Part shown: piece after piece, positions 46,419 through 56,386 of the stretch
Layout: every line of letters begins with the position of its first letter
How positions within the stretch are numbered: position 1 is the stretch's first letter
From: Salinispora pacifica CNR114
GTDB lineage: Bacteria > Actinomycetota > Actinomycetes > Mycobacteriales > Micromonosporaceae
DNA: 64,000 nt
Direction: 5' to 3'
NCBI RefSeq assembly: GCF_000514775.1
Contig: NZ_AZWO01000015.1
Coordinates: 29,236-93,235 of the forward strand
Notes under the pieces: model-generated
Database searches by the model: none
What the model was told of the DNA's origin: nothing
Seen by the model: only the letters and a program-made list of their open reading frames with translations
Made by a program: the position numbers and the translations under genes

Positions 46419-46450
46419 GTGACGCAGTCGCGAACGGAAAGGGGGCACCG
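46419..46450 (+). repeat. Partial intergenic repeat, nuoD-nuoE
   Basis: GACGCAGTCGCGAACGGAAAG followed by a G-rich ribosome site; matches the second half of the repeat in the nuoB-nuoC and nuoC-nuoD gaps. The frame reads through it, which makes nuoE look 12 codons longer than it probably is. Confidence 0.65.
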
Positions 46451-47359
46451 ATGACCGTGTTTTCCGAGGAGACCCGGGCGCGGGCCCGGGAGATCATCGC
46501 TCGGTATCCGGCCGATCGGTCCCGCTCGGCGTTGCTGCCGCTGCTGCACCTGGTGCAGTCGGAGGAGGGGTATGTCTCCCCGGCCGGCATCGCGTTCTGC
46601 GCCGAGGTGCTGGGGCTGAACAAGGCCCAGGTCGGTGCGGTCGCCTCGTTCTACACGATGTACAAGCGGCGGCCGACCGGCGACTGGCTGGTCAGCGTCT
46701 GCACCAACACGATGTGCAACGTGCTGGGCGGCCAGGAGGTGTACGACGCCCTGGTCGAGCACCTCGGTGTCGGGCACGAGGAGACCACGGCCGACGGCAC
46801 GATCACCCTGGAGCACGCCGAGTGCCTGGCGGCGTGCGACTACGGACCGGTGATGACGGTCAACTACGACTTCTTTGACAACGTGGACCCGAAGACGGCG
46901 GTCGGGGTGGTCGACGAGCTGCGGGCCGGTAACCAGCCGACCCCGAGTCGCGGGGCCCGGCTCTGCCGGCTGAAGGAGATGTCGGTGCAGCTCGCCGGCT
47001 TCGCCGACGAGCGGGAGGGCGCGGTCGCCGATGGGGGCCCCGGCGAGCCGACCGTGCGTGGGCTGCGGCTGGCGCAGGAGCACGGCATCGCGGTCACTGG
47101 GTTCGACCCGAACACGCCGATCCGCAGCAAGGCCGAGGCCGAGCAGGCCGCCGCCGAGGCGAAGGCGAAGGCCGAGGCCGCCAAGCCCGCCGCCGGTTCG
47201 ACTGGCGCGGCCCAGGAGAGCCGGCCGGCCGGTTACGCCAAACCCGCCAGCGACGCCAAGCCCGCGGGGGACGACGCGCCGGTGAAGGAGCGCTCGTTGA
47301 AGGACGCAGCGGCGGGCATGGGAGATGCGGCCGGGAACGAAAGGGGCGCAGACCAGTGA
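46451..47359 (+). CDS. nuoE: NADH-quinone oxidoreductase subunit E
   Basis: 302 residues from ATG 46451; the upstream in-frame GTG lies in the intergenic repeat. 24-kDa subunit with the thioredoxin-like [2Fe-2S] site: CTNTMC and, 35 residues on, CLAACDYGP. After about residue 190 comes a long tail, Ala/Lys/Glu rich (AAAEAKAKAEAAKPAAGSTG), far beyond the 160-180 residues of most NuoE proteins. It overlaps nuoF by 4 bp. Confidence 0.94.
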   Translation: MTVFSEETRARAREIIARYPADRSRSALLPLLHLVQSEEGYVSPAGIAFCAEVLGLNKAQVGAVASFYTMYKRRPTGDWLVSVCTNTMCNVLGGQEVYDALVEHLGVGHEETTADGTITLEHAECLAACDYGPVMTVNYDFFDNVDPKTAVGVVDELRAGNQPTPSRGARLCRLKEMSVQLAGFADEREGAVADGGPGEPTVRGLRLAQEHGIAVTGFDPNTPIRSKAEAEQAAAEAKAKAEAAKPAAGSTGAAQESRPAGYAKPASDAKPAGDDAPVKERSLKDAAAGMGDAAGNERGADQ

Positions 47360-48687
47360 CCACTCCTCGGCCGGAGACGCTGGCCAAGCTCACGCCGGTG
47401 CTCACCAAGCGGTGGCTGTCGCCGGACGCCTGGCGGATCGGCACCTATGAGCGGCTGGATGGTTATGCCGCGCTACGCAAGGCGTTGGGTGCCCACCCGG
47501 ACGACCTGATCCAGCTGGTCAAGGACTCCGGGCTGCGCGGTCGGGGCGGCGCGGGCTTCCCGACCGGCCTCAAGTGGGGGTTCATCCCGCAGGAGCCGGA
47601 CGGTCGGGCCCCGACCCGACCGCACTACCTGGTGGTCAACGCGGACGAGGGTGAGCCGGGCACCTGCAAGGACCTGCCGCTGATGACGCACGACCCGCAC
47701 TCCCTGATCGAGGGTGTGATCATCGCGTCGTACGCGATCCGGGCCAACCGTGCCTACATCTACATCCGCGGCGAGGCGGTGCACGCCGCCCGCCGGCTGC
47801 GCCACGCGGTGCAGGAGGCGTACGCCCGGAACTACCTCGGGAAGAACATCCTCGGCAGCGGCTTCGATCTGGAGCTGGTGGTGCACTCGGGGGCCGGGGC
47901 GTACATCTGCGGTGAGGAGACCGCGCTCCTGGACTCGCTGGAGGGGTTCCGCGGCCAGCCCCGGCTGCGCCCGCCGTTCCCGGCGACCCACGGTCTGTAC
48001 GCCAGCCCGACGGTGGTGAACAACGTCGGCACCATCGCCTCGGTTCCGTATCTCGTGCTGGGGGGCGCCGCCTGGTGGCGGAGCATGGGCACGGAGAAGT
48101 CCTCCGGGCCGATGATCTACTCGCTCTCCGGTCGGGTTGTGAACCCGGGCCAGTACGAGTGCTCGATGGGGGTCACGCTCCGCGAGCTGATCGAGCTGGC
48201 CGGTGGCATGCAGCCGGGGCACTCGCTGCGGTTCTGGACGCCGGGCGGCTCGTCAACGCCGCTGCTGACCGCCGACCACCTGGACGTGCCGCTGGACTTC
48301 GAGGGGGTGGCGGCGGCGGGGTCGATTCTCGGCACCACGGCGACGCAGATCTTCTCCGACCAGGACTGCCCGGTCTACGCGACGTACCGGTGGCTGGAGT
48401 TCTACCACCACGAGTCGTGCGGCAAGTGCACCCCGTGCCGGGAGGGCAACTACTGGATGGTCCGGGTCTACCGCCGGATCCTCTCCGGCCAGGGCACCCA
48501 GGAGGACCTGGACACGCTCCTGGACACCTGCGACAACATCCTCGGCCGCTCGTTCTGCGGCCTCGGTGACGGTGCCACCAGCCCGGTGACCTCCTCGCTG
48601 AAGTACTTCAAGCAGGACTACCTCGACTATGTCGAGGGCCGGACCGCACCGAAGCTTTCCGACAAGCAGTTGGTGGGAGCCCACTGA
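47356..48687 (+). CDS. nuoF: NADH-quinone oxidoreductase subunit F (NADH- and FMN-binding)
   Basis: 443 residues. NADH site [20 protein letters not shown] region [12 protein letters not shown], and [4Fe-4S] cysteines in [15 protein letters not shown] plus the later [10 protein letters not shown]. It oxidises NADH and starts electron flow. GTG start; stop overlaps nuoG by 1 bp. Confidence 0.97.
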   Translation: MTTPRPETLAKLTPVLTKRWLSPDAWRIGTYERLDGYAALRKALGAHPDDLIQLVKDSGLRGRGGAGFPTGLKWGFIPQEPDGRAPTRPHYLVVNADEGEPGTCKDLPLMTHDPHSLIEGVIIASYAIRANRAYIYIRGEAVHAARRLRHAVQEAYARNYLGKNILGSGFDLELVVHSGAGAYICGEETALLDSLEGFRGQPRLRPPFPATHGLYASPTVVNNVGTIASVPYLVLGGAAWWRSMGTEKSSGPMIYSLSGRVVNPGQYECSMGVTLRELIELAGGMQPGHSLRFWTPGGSSTPLLTADHLDVPLDFEGVAAAGSILGTTATQIFSDQDCPVYATYRWLEFYHHESCGKCTPCREGNYWMVRVYRRILSGQGTQEDLDTLLDTCDNILGRSFCGLGDGATSPVTSSLKYFKQDYLDYVEGRTAPKLSDKQLVGAH

Positions 48688-51206
48688 TGACGGACGTAGC
48701 CAAGCAGACCGAGACGGTCACGCTCACCATCGACGGTATTGAGGTCACCGCGCCCAAGGGGGAGCTGGTGATCCGGGTGGCCGAGCAGATGGGCGTTGAG
48801 ATCCCTCGGTTCTGCGACCATCCACTGCTGGCCCCGGTGGGGGCCTGCCGGCAGTGCCTGGTCGAGGTGGAGGGGCAGCGCAAGCCGGTCGCCTCCTGCA
48901 CCCAGACCGTCGCGGACGGCATGGTGGTAAAGACGCAGCTCTCCTCCCCGGTCGCCAAGAAGGCGCAGGAGGGGATGATGGAGCTGCTGCTCGTCAATCA
49001 CCCGCTCGACTGCCCGATGTGCGACAAGGGCGGCGAGTGTCCGCTGCAGAACCAGGCGATGTCGACCGGCCGCACCGACTCCCGGTTCCACGAGCACAAG
49101 CGCGAGTACGAGAAGCCGCTGGAGATCAGCACGCAGGTGCTGCTCGACCGCGAGCGGTGCGTGCTCTGCCAGCGGTGCACCCGGTTCTCCGAGGAGATCG
49201 CCGGCGACAAGTTCATCGACCTGATGAACCGCTCGTCGGCAGAAGAGATCAACATCTACCGGGACGAGGCGTATGGCGACTCGGAGAGCGAGGACGGCGA
49301 CGTGCCGTTCAACTCGTACTTCTCCGGTAACACCATCCAGATCTGCCCGGTGGGGGCGCTGACCGGCGCGCAGTACCGCTTCCGCGCCCGCCCGTTCGAC
49401 CTGGTCTCCAGCCCCAGCATCTGCGAGCACTGCTCGGCCGGCTGCGCCCAGCGCACCGACTGGCGGCGGGGCAAGGTGCTGCGGCGGCTGGCCGGCGACG
49501 ACCCGGCGGTTAACGAGGAGTGGAACTGTGACAAGGGGCGCTGGGGCTTCCAGTACGCCCGCGCCACCGACCGGCTGACCACGCCGCTGGTCCGGGACGA
49601 GCGCACCGGCGAGCTACGCGAGGCCTCCTGGAGCGAGGCGTTGACGGTCGCCGCCGACGGGCTGCGGGCCGCCCGCGACGGTGGATCGGGTACGGCGGTG
49701 CTCACCGGCGGTCGGCTGACCGTCGAGGACGCCTACGCGTACGCGAAGTTCGCCCGGATCGCGCTGCAGACCAACGACCTCGACTTCCGGGCCCGGCCGG
49801 TCTCCCGCGAGGAGGCCGACTTCCTGGCCAGCTCGGTCGCCGGAGCCACCGATGTCAGCTACGCCGACATCGAGCAGGCGCCCGCGGTGGTGCTGGTCGG
49901 CCTGGAGCCGGAGGAGGAGTGCCCAATCCTCTTCCTGCGGCTGCGCAAGGCGCACCTGAAGAAGAATCTGACGGTCTACGCCATCGCGCCGTTCGCCACC
50001 CGTGGTCTGGAGAAGCTCGGTGCCAAGCTGGCCCGGGTGGTGCCGGGTGAGGAGGCGAGCGTGCTCGCCGAGCACGCGACGGTCGCCGAGGCGCTCAGCC
50101 AGCCGGGGGCGGTCCTGCTCGTCGGTGAGCGGCTGGGCGAGACCCCGGGTGGGCTCTCCGCTGCGGCGGAGGTGGCCCGGCGTACCGGCGCCAAGCTGGC
50201 CTGGGTGCCGCGGCGCGCCGGTGACCGGGGCGCGGTGGACGCGGGCTGTCTGCCGAACCTGCTCCCTGGTGGCCGTCTGGTCACCGAGCCCGCCGCCCGC
50301 GCCGAGCTGGGCGAGGCGTGGGATGTGCCGGCCGGAACCATTCCGAGTCAGGCGGGCCGGGACACGGACGCCATCCTCGCCGCGGCGAGCGCCGGCGAAC
50401 TCGGCGCGCTGGTCGTCGCCGGCGTCGACCTGGCGGACCTGGCCGACCCCCGACTGGCCGAGCAGGCGCTGGACACGGTGCCCTTCCTGGTCAGCCTTGA
50501 GCTGCGCAACAGCGCGGTGACGCGGCGGGCGAACGTGGTCCTCCCGGTCGCCCCGGTGCTGGAGAAGGCGGGAAGCTTCCTGGACTGGGAGGGACGGCTG
50601 CGCCCCTTCGAGGCGGTGCTGAACACCGCCGCGATGACCGACGGCCGGGTGCTGGACGCGCTCGCCGCGCAGCTTGACGTACGGCTCGGCACCGCTGACG
50701 TGCCGGCTGTCCGCCGCGAGTTGGGCGAGCTGCCGCGTACCCGGACCACGAAGCCGGCCCCGCCGACGGTGGCCCCGGCGGCCGTACCGCAGCCGGGCGC
50801 CGGCGAGGCGGTGCTGGCCACCTGGCACCAGCTGATCGACCTGGGCACGCTGACCGAGGGGGACGAGCACCTCGGTGGTACGGCCCGCCCAGCGGTGATC
50901 CGGCTGGCCCGGAGCACCGCGGAGTCGATCGGCGTCGCCGACTCGGACGCGGTGACCGTCGGCACCGAACGCGGCGGCGTGACCCTGCCGGTGGTGGTGA
51001 CGGAGATGCCGGACGGCGTGGTCTGGCTGCCCACCAACTCGCCCGGATCGACCCTCCGCCGCAGCCTTGGCGTCGCGGCCGGCACCGTGGTGCGGATCTC
51101 CGCCGGTACGACCGGCTCGACCGTTCCCCCGCAGTCCGACGCGCAAGTCGCGGCCGACGTGACCGACCGCCCGGGCCCGCTCCTCAACTCCGGCGGTGTC
51201 CAGTGA
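48687..51206 (+). CDS. nuoG: NADH-quinone oxidoreductase subunit G
   Basis: 839 residues. N-terminal [2Fe-2S] ferredoxin domain ([16 protein letters not shown]), a His/Cys [4Fe-4S] region ([15 protein letters not shown]), a second cluster site ([14 protein letters not shown]) and a molybdopterin-oxidoreductase-like domain with [13 protein letters not shown], containing the extra N7-type cluster. The C-terminal half is degenerate without a molybdenum cofactor. Electron wire between NuoF and NuoB. Confidence 0.96.
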   Translation: MTDVAKQTETVTLTIDGIEVTAPKGELVIRVAEQMGVEIPRFCDHPLLAPVGACRQCLVEVEGQRKPVASCTQTVADGMVVKTQLSSPVAKKAQEGMMELLLVNHPLDCPMCDKGGECPLQNQAMSTGRTDSRFHEHKREYEKPLEISTQVLLDRERCVLCQRCTRFSEEIAGDKFIDLMNRSSAEEINIYRDEAYGDSESEDGDVPFNSYFSGNTIQICPVGALTGAQYRFRARPFDLVSSPSICEHCSAGCAQRTDWRRGKVLRRLAGDDPAVNEEWNCDKGRWGFQYARATDRLTTPLVRDERTGELREASWSEALTVAADGLRAARDGGSGTAVLTGGRLTVEDAYAYAKFARIALQTNDLDFRARPVSREEADFLASSVAGATDVSYADIEQAPAVVLVGLEPEEECPILFLRLRKAHLKKNLTVYAIAPFATRGLEKLGAKLARVVPGEEASVLAEHATVAEALSQPGAVLLVGERLGETPGGLSAAAEVARRTGAKLAWVPRRAGDRGAVDAGCLPNLLPGGRLVTEPAARAELGEAWDVPAGTIPSQAGRDTDAILAAASAGELGALVVAGVDLADLADPRLAEQALDTVPFLVSLELRNSAVTRRANVVLPVAPVLEKAGSFLDWEGRLRPFEAVLNTAAMTDGRVLDALAAQLDVRLGTADVPAVRRELGELPRTRTTKPAPPTVAPAAVPQPGAGEAVLATWHQLIDLGTLTEGDEHLGGTARPAVIRLARSTAESIGVADSDAVTVGTERGGVTLPVVVTEMPDGVVWLPTNSPGSTLRRSLGVAAGTVVRISAGTTGSTVPPQSDAQVAADVTDRPGPLLNSGGVQ

Positions 51207-51267
51207 GGGTGGGGAGAGCACGAGTGGGGCGAGTCAGCCTCGCAGTCGCGACCGAAAGGTGGGCACA
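51207..51267 (+). repeat. Partial intergenic repeat, nuoG-nuoH
   Basis: GCGAGTCAGCCTCGCAGTCGC then GACCGAAAGGTGGG, a diverged version of the nuoB-D gap repeat, with its purine-rich end before the nuoH GTG. Confidence 0.55.
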
Positions 51268-52614
51268 GTGACCTTCCTCGCCCAGGAACCGACGCTGGCC
51301 GATTTTGGCCGGGACCCCTGGTGGCTGGTCCTGATCAAGATTGTCTTCGCGTTCGCGTTCGGCCTGCTGGCCACGCTGCTCGGCGTCTGGTTCGAGCGGC
51401 GGGTCGTCGGCCGGATGGCGGTCCGGCCGGGTCCCAACCAGCTCGGCCCGTTCGGCCTGCTCCAGACGCTCGCGGACGGCATGAAGATGGCCTTCAAGGA
51501 GGACATCCTGCCGCGCTCCGCGGACAAGGTCGTCTACTTCTTCGCGCCGGTCATCTCGGTGGTCTGTGCGGTCACCGCGCTGTCGGTGATGCCCTTCGGC
51601 CCGATGGTCAGCATCTTCGGGCACCAGACGCCGCTGCAGGTCACCGATGTCTCGGTGGCGGTGCTGCTGGTCCTGGCCTGCTCGTCGATGGCGGTCTACG
51701 GCGTGGTGCTGGCGGGCTGGGCCTCCGGGTCGACCTACCCGCTCCTGGGGGGCCTGCGCTCCAGCGCACAGCTGATCTCGTACGAGGTCGCGCTGGGCCT
51801 CTCCGTCGTGGCGGTCTTCATGCTCTCCGGCACGATGTCGACCAGCGGGATCGTCGCGGCCCAGGGAGAACGCCCCCAGCTTGAGTTCTTCGGCTTGGAT
51901 GTCGCGGCGCCCGGCTGGTACGCGATCCTGCTCTTCCCGAGCTTCGTCATCTTCTTCATCGCCATCGTCGGGGAGACCAACCGGGCCCCGTTCGACCTGC
52001 CCGAGGCCGAGTCCGAGTTGGTCGCCGGCTTCATGACGGAGTACAGCTCGCTGAAGTTCGCGCTGATCATGCTCTCCGAGTACGTCGCCATGGTGACCAT
52101 GTCGGCGTTCACGGTGACACTCTTCCTCGGCGGCTGGCGCGCGCCGTGGCCGATCACCTCCTTCTGGGATGGGGCGAACTCCGGCTGGTGGCCGATGCTG
52201 TGGTTCTTCGGCAAGGTCCTCCTCCTCGTCTTTGTCTTCGTCTGGCTGCGGGGCACCCTGCCCCGGCTCCGCTACGACCAGTTCATGCGCCTCGGCTGGA
52301 AGGTCCTGCTTCCGCTCAACCTGGTGTGGATCCTGGTGTTGGCGGGTTGGCTGAAGACCCAGGGCTGGGAGCGCGCGGACCGGCTGATCCTCTACGGGGC
52401 CATCGCCGGTGTGGTGCTGATCGTCACCCTGTTCTGGCCGAACCGGCAGCCGGCGCCGAAGCCGACGCTGGCCGAGGAGGTCAACAACCGGCCGCCGGGC
52501 AGCTTCCCGCTGCCGCCGCTGGACCTTCAGGTACCACCGAGCCCGCGGACCCAGCGCATTGTCGCCGAGCGGGAGCCGGCCAACCTCGCCGACACGGACT
52601 CCAGGGAGGTGTGA
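51268..52614 (+). CDS. nuoH: NADH-quinone oxidoreductase subunit H
   Basis: 448 residues from GTG 51268, with GAAAGGTGGG upstream. Eight membrane helices and conserved [20 protein letters not shown] and [20 protein letters not shown]. It couples the quinone site to proton transfer in the membrane arm. The C-terminal 80 residues are a charged cytoplasmic extension. Confidence 0.96.
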   Translation: MTFLAQEPTLADFGRDPWWLVLIKIVFAFAFGLLATLLGVWFERRVVGRMAVRPGPNQLGPFGLLQTLADGMKMAFKEDILPRSADKVVYFFAPVISVVCAVTALSVMPFGPMVSIFGHQTPLQVTDVSVAVLLVLACSSMAVYGVVLAGWASGSTYPLLGGLRSSAQLISYEVALGLSVVAVFMLSGTMSTSGIVAAQGERPQLEFFGLDVAAPGWYAILLFPSFVIFFIAIVGETNRAPFDLPEAESELVAGFMTEYSSLKFALIMLSEYVAMVTMSAFTVTLFLGGWRAPWPITSFWDGANSGWWPMLWFFGKVLLLVFVFVWLRGTLPRLRYDQFMRLGWKVLLPLNLVWILVLAGWLKTQGWERADRLILYGAIAGVVLIVTLFWPNRQPAPKPTLAEEVNNRPPGSFPLPPLDLQVPPSPRTQRIVAEREPANLADTDSREV

Positions 52615-52615
52615 C

Positions 52616-53251
52616 GTGGGCGCGATCACCGGAACGTTCAAGGGCTTCGGGGTCACTTTCTCGCACATGTTCAAGAAGGTGGTCACCACCGACTACCCGT
52701 TCAAGCCGCCGGTCGCGGCACCGCGCTATCACGGGCGGCACATCCTCAACCGGCACCCGGACGGCTTGGAGAAGTGCATCGGCTGCGAGCTGTGTGCCTG
52801 GGCCTGCCCGGCGGACGCGATCTACGTGGAGGGCGGCGACAACACGGAGGAGGAGCGTTTCTCCCCCGGCGAGCGGTACGCCAGCGTCTACCAGATCAAC
52901 TATGCCCGCTGCATCTTCTGCGGACTCTGCATCGAGGCGTGCCCGACCCGCTCGTTGACCATGAGCAACGAGTACGAGCTGGCCCGGGACAACCGCGAGG
53001 ACCTGATCTTCACCAAGGAGCAGCTCCTGGCGCCGCTGCTGTCCGGAATGGAGCAGCCGCCGCACCCGATGCGGTTGGGTGACAGCGAGAAGGACTACTA
53101 CGTCGGCGCGTTGGAGAACCCGGGCACCTCAGCCGGGGCGGAGCGCTCGCCGATGGGCCCCGGCCGCTACCGGATCAGCGAGCACCCCGGTGTGCAGTTC
53201 CCCGGCGCCGACCAGGCCGCAGAGCGGGCGGACAAGGGAGACGGAGCATGA
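52616..53251 (+). CDS. nuoI: NADH-quinone oxidoreductase subunit I
   Basis: 211 residues from GTG 52616, after AGGGAGG. Two [4Fe-4S] sites: [12 protein letters not shown] and [12 protein letters not shown]. It carries electrons between NuoG and NuoB. It overlaps nuoJ by 4 bp. Confidence 0.97.
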   Translation: MGAITGTFKGFGVTFSHMFKKVVTTDYPFKPPVAAPRYHGRHILNRHPDGLEKCIGCELCAWACPADAIYVEGGDNTEEERFSPGERYASVYQINYARCIFCGLCIEACPTRSLTMSNEYELARDNREDLIFTKEQLLAPLLSGMEQPPHPMRLGDSEKDYYVGALENPGTSAGAERSPMGPGRYRISEHPGVQFPGADQAAERADKGDGA

Positions 53252-54018
53252 CCACGCAGACGGTGCTCGCCGCGGCGGGTTCGGTACCCGGAGGTGAGGC
53301 AGTCACCTTCTGGATCCTCGCCCCGCTGGCGCTGATCGGCGCGATCGGCATGGTCGCCGCCCGCAACGCGGTGCACTCGGCGCTGATGCTGGTCCTGACG
53401 ATGCTCTGCCTGGGCGTCTTCTACGTGGTCCAGGCCGGGCCGTTCATCGGCCTGGTGCAGATCATCGTCTACACCGGCGCGATCATGATGTTGTTCCTCT
53501 TCGTGCTGATGCTGGTGGGCCGCGGCGCCTCGGATTCGGTGATCGAGACGCTGCGCGGCCAGCGGGTCGCGGCGCTGGTGCTCGGCGTCGGGTTCGCTGG
53601 ACTCGTCGGCACCGGCATGTACCGGGCGCTGGCCGGTAGCACCGCCGCCGGTCTCGCCCAGGCCAACGCCGAGGGCAACGTGCAGGGCGTCGCCCGGCTG
53701 CTGTTCACCAAGTACGTCCTCGCCTTCGAGCTGACCTCGGCGCTGCTGATCACGGCGGCGGTCGGTGCGATGGTGCTGGCGCACATCGAGCGGCGCCGGG
53801 AGGACCGGATGGACCAGGCGGCCACCATGAGGGCGCGGTTCCGTCCCGGTAACTACCCCGGCCCGAAGCCGGGCCCCGGCGTCTTCGCCACCTCCTCGTC
53901 GGTCGCCACGCCGGCCCGCCTGCCCGACGGCCGGCTGGCCGAGCAGAGCACCCCGGAGATCCTGCCGGTCCGTGAGCTGACCGCCGAGGACACGACGTTG
54001 AAGGGGACCGAAAAGTGA
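53248..54018 (+). CDS. nuoJ: NADH-quinone oxidoreductase subunit J
   Basis: 256 residues. Five membrane helices; helix 3 region [20 protein letters not shown] is the conserved core. The C-terminal 70 residues are a soluble extension rich in Pro, Arg and Gly. It overlaps nuoK by 4 bp. Confidence 0.96.
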   Translation: MTTQTVLAAAGSVPGGEAVTFWILAPLALIGAIGMVAARNAVHSALMLVLTMLCLGVFYVVQAGPFIGLVQIIVYTGAIMMLFLFVLMLVGRGASDSVIETLRGQRVAALVLGVGFAGLVGTGMYRALAGSTAAGLAQANAEGNVQGVARLLFTKYVLAFELTSALLITAAVGAMVLAHIERRREDRMDQAATMRARFRPGNYPGPKPGPGVFATSSSVATPARLPDGRLAEQSTPEILPVRELTAEDTTLKGTEK

Positions 54019-54332
54019 GCGAGTTCTTCTCGGTCGAGCCGAACTACTACCTGGTCCTCGCCGCGGTGCTGTTCACCATCGGCGCCGCCGGGGTACTCGT
54101 CCGGCGGAACGCGATCGTGCTGTTCATGTGCGTTGAGCTGATGCTCAACGCGGCCAATCTGACCCTGGTCACCTTCAGCCGGATCAACGGTGACCTCAAC
54201 GGGCAGATCATTGCGTTCTTCGTGATGGTGGTGGCCGCGGCCGAGGTCGTGGTCGGACTCGCGATCATCATGGCGATCTACCGGACCCGACGCTCGGCGA
54301 GCGTCGACGACGCCAACCTGCTGAAGTACTGA
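54015..54332 (+). CDS. nuoK: NADH-quinone oxidoreductase subunit K
   Basis: 105 residues, three membrane helices. Conserved acidic residues in [13 protein letters not shown] and [20 protein letters not shown] start. Part of the proton path. Confidence 0.97.
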   Translation: MSEFFSVEPNYYLVLAAVLFTIGAAGVLVRRNAIVLFMCVELMLNAANLTLVTFSRINGDLNGQIIAFFVMVVAAAEVVVGLAIIMAIYRTRRSASVDDANLLKY

Positions 54333-54342
54333 GGGGCCTGCG

Positions 54343-56304
54343 GTGATGGAGATTCTGGCGAAAGCCCCCGTCGAGCCGGTGGGCGCCGTCACGTACGGGA
54401 CCGCCGAGGGGTTGCTCGGCAGCGTCTGGCTGCTGGTGGCGATCCCGCTGGTCAGCGCGGCGATCCTGCTGCTACTCGGCCGGCGGGCGGACCGGTGGGG
54501 GCACTGGCTGGGTGTCGCGTCGGTCGGTGTCGCGTTCCTGCTTGGCCTGACCTACTTCTTCCAGCTCCGCGGCGTGGAGAACCGGTCCGTTGAGCTGAGC
54601 CTCTGGGATTTCATCGCGGTCGGTGACCTCCGGGTGGACTTCGGTCTGCTCTTCGACCCGTTGGCGGCGGTCTTCGTACTGCTGATCACCGGGGTGGGCT
54701 TCCTGATCCACCTGTACGCGGTGGAGTACATGGCCCACGACCCGGGGCGTCGGCGGTTCTTCGCGTACTTCAACCTGTTCGTCGCCGCCATGCTCCTGCT
54801 GGTGCTCGGCAACAACTACGTGATGCTCTTCTTCGGCTGGGAGGGCGTCGGGCTGGCGTCGTACCTGCTGATCTCCTTCTGGTACGTGCGGCCCGCCGCC
54901 GCCACCGCCGGTAAGAAGGCGTTCCTGATGAACCGGGTCGGCGATGCCGGCCTGCTGATCGGCATCTTCATCATGTTCGCCACCCTGGGCACCACGCAGT
55001 ACGACGAGGTCTTCTCCGGTGTCGGCTCGCTGACCGCCACCACGGTCCTGCTGCTCGGGCTGCTCCTGCTGCTCGGTGCCGCCGGCAAGTCGGGTCAGTT
55101 CCCACTGCAGGCGTGGCTCCCGGACGCGATGGAGGGCCCGACCCCGGTCTCGGCGCTCATCCACGCCGCCACCATGGTCACCGCGGGTGTGTACCTGATC
55201 GCCCGCTCCAACCCGATCTTCTCGGCGAACTCGACGCTGCAGCTGGTCGTGGTGAGCGTCGGCGCGCTGACGCTGCTGCTCGGCGCCATCATCGGCATGG
55301 CCAAGGACGACATCAAGCGGGTGCTCGCCTGGTCGACGGTGAGCCAGATCGGCTACATGTTCCTCGGCGTCGGCCTCGGTGGCGCGGCGTACGCGCTGGC
55401 CATCGTGCACCTGCTGGCGCACGGCTTCTTCAAGGCCAACATGTTCCTGGGCGCCGGCTCGGTGATGCACGGGATGAAAGACCAGGTCGACATCCGGCGC
55501 TTCGGCGGGCTGGCGAAATACATGAAGATCACCTGGTTGACCTTCATGGCCGGCTGGCTGGCGATCATCGGCCTGCCGCCCTTCTCCGGCTTCTTCTCCA
55601 AAGAGCCGATCATCGTGGCCGCGTTCGAGCGGGACGACTGGACGGCCTGGCTGTTCGGCATGGCGGCCCTGCTCGGTGCCGGCCTGACCGCGTTCTACAT
55701 GACCCGGCTGTTCGTGCTCACCTTCCACGGCCCGGCTCGCTGGACCGAGGAGATCGACCACCCGCACGAGTCGCCGAAGCTGATGACGATCCCGCTGATC
55801 CTGCTCGCGGTCGGTTCGATCGGCGCCGGTGCCCTGATGGTCGGGCCGGTCCCCGAGTGGCTGGAGGCGACCGCCGGACTGGGCGGTGGCTCGGAGGCCG
55901 CGCACGAAACGGTGCTCTCGCACCTCGCCATCACGATCCTGTCGATCGGGGTAACCGTGATCGGCGCCGGGCTCGCCTGGTTCCTGTTCCGGCGCGGCAC
56001 GGCCACCGAGCCGCAGCCGGCGGGGGTGCTGGTCACCGCCGCCCGGAAGAACCTCTACACCGACGCCGTCAACGAGACGGTGTTCGAGAAGCCGGGCATC
56101 TTCCTCACCCGGGCGCTGGTCTACCTGGACAACCGGGGCATTGACGGACTGGTCAACGCCCTCGCCGCCGGCGTCGGCGGTGGCTCGGGTCGGCTCCGGC
56201 GGCTGCAGACCGGCTTCGTCCGGTCGTACGCCACCTCGATCCTGGCTGGTGCCCTGCTGGTGGTGGCGGCCTTCCTGGCCGTCGAGGCGGGGTGGCTGGT
56301 GTGA
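54343..56304 (+). CDS. nuoL: NADH-quinone oxidoreductase subunit L
   Basis: 653 residues from GTG 54343 (ATG 54346 possible; GAGGGG lies upstream). Antiporter-like subunit: FFGWEGVGLASYLLISFW, GKSGQFPLQAWLPDAMEGPT and HGFFKANMFLGAGSVMHGM. It carries the long lateral helix at its C-terminus. Proton pump module. Confidence 0.96.
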   Translation: MMEILAKAPVEPVGAVTYGTAEGLLGSVWLLVAIPLVSAAILLLLGRRADRWGHWLGVASVGVAFLLGLTYFFQLRGVENRSVELSLWDFIAVGDLRVDFGLLFDPLAAVFVLLITGVGFLIHLYAVEYMAHDPGRRRFFAYFNLFVAAMLLLVLGNNYVMLFFGWEGVGLASYLLISFWYVRPAAATAGKKAFLMNRVGDAGLLIGIFIMFATLGTTQYDEVFSGVGSLTATTVLLLGLLLLLGAAGKSGQFPLQAWLPDAMEGPTPVSALIHAATMVTAGVYLIARSNPIFSANSTLQLVVVSVGALTLLLGAIIGMAKDDIKRVLAWSTVSQIGYMFLGVGLGGAAYALAIVHLLAHGFFKANMFLGAGSVMHGMKDQVDIRRFGGLAKYMKITWLTFMAGWLAIIGLPPFSGFFSKEPIIVAAFERDDWTAWLFGMAALLGAGLTAFYMTRLFVLTFHGPARWTEEIDHPHESPKLMTIPLILLAVGSIGAGALMVGPVPEWLEATAGLGGGSEAAHETVLSHLAITILSIGVTVIGAGLAWFLFRRGTATEPQPAGVLVTAARKNLYTDAVNETVFEKPGIFLTRALVYLDNRGIDGLVNALAAGVGGGSGRLRRLQTGFVRSYATSILAGALLVVAAFLAVEAGWLV

Positions 56305-56386
56305 TCGACCTCAGGAGGCGGTCGGGGAACCCCGCGGTGGCCGCCGTCGGCGGACCGCACAGTGACGACGGAGGTAAGGCCGCGTA

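Noticed and set aside
44346..46448. A 700-codon antisense frame across nuoC and nuoD, and similar long antisense frames across nuoG, nuoL and nuoN
   Set aside because: These mirror the strong third-position GC bias of the real genes and encode Arg/His/Gly-rich sequence without domains.
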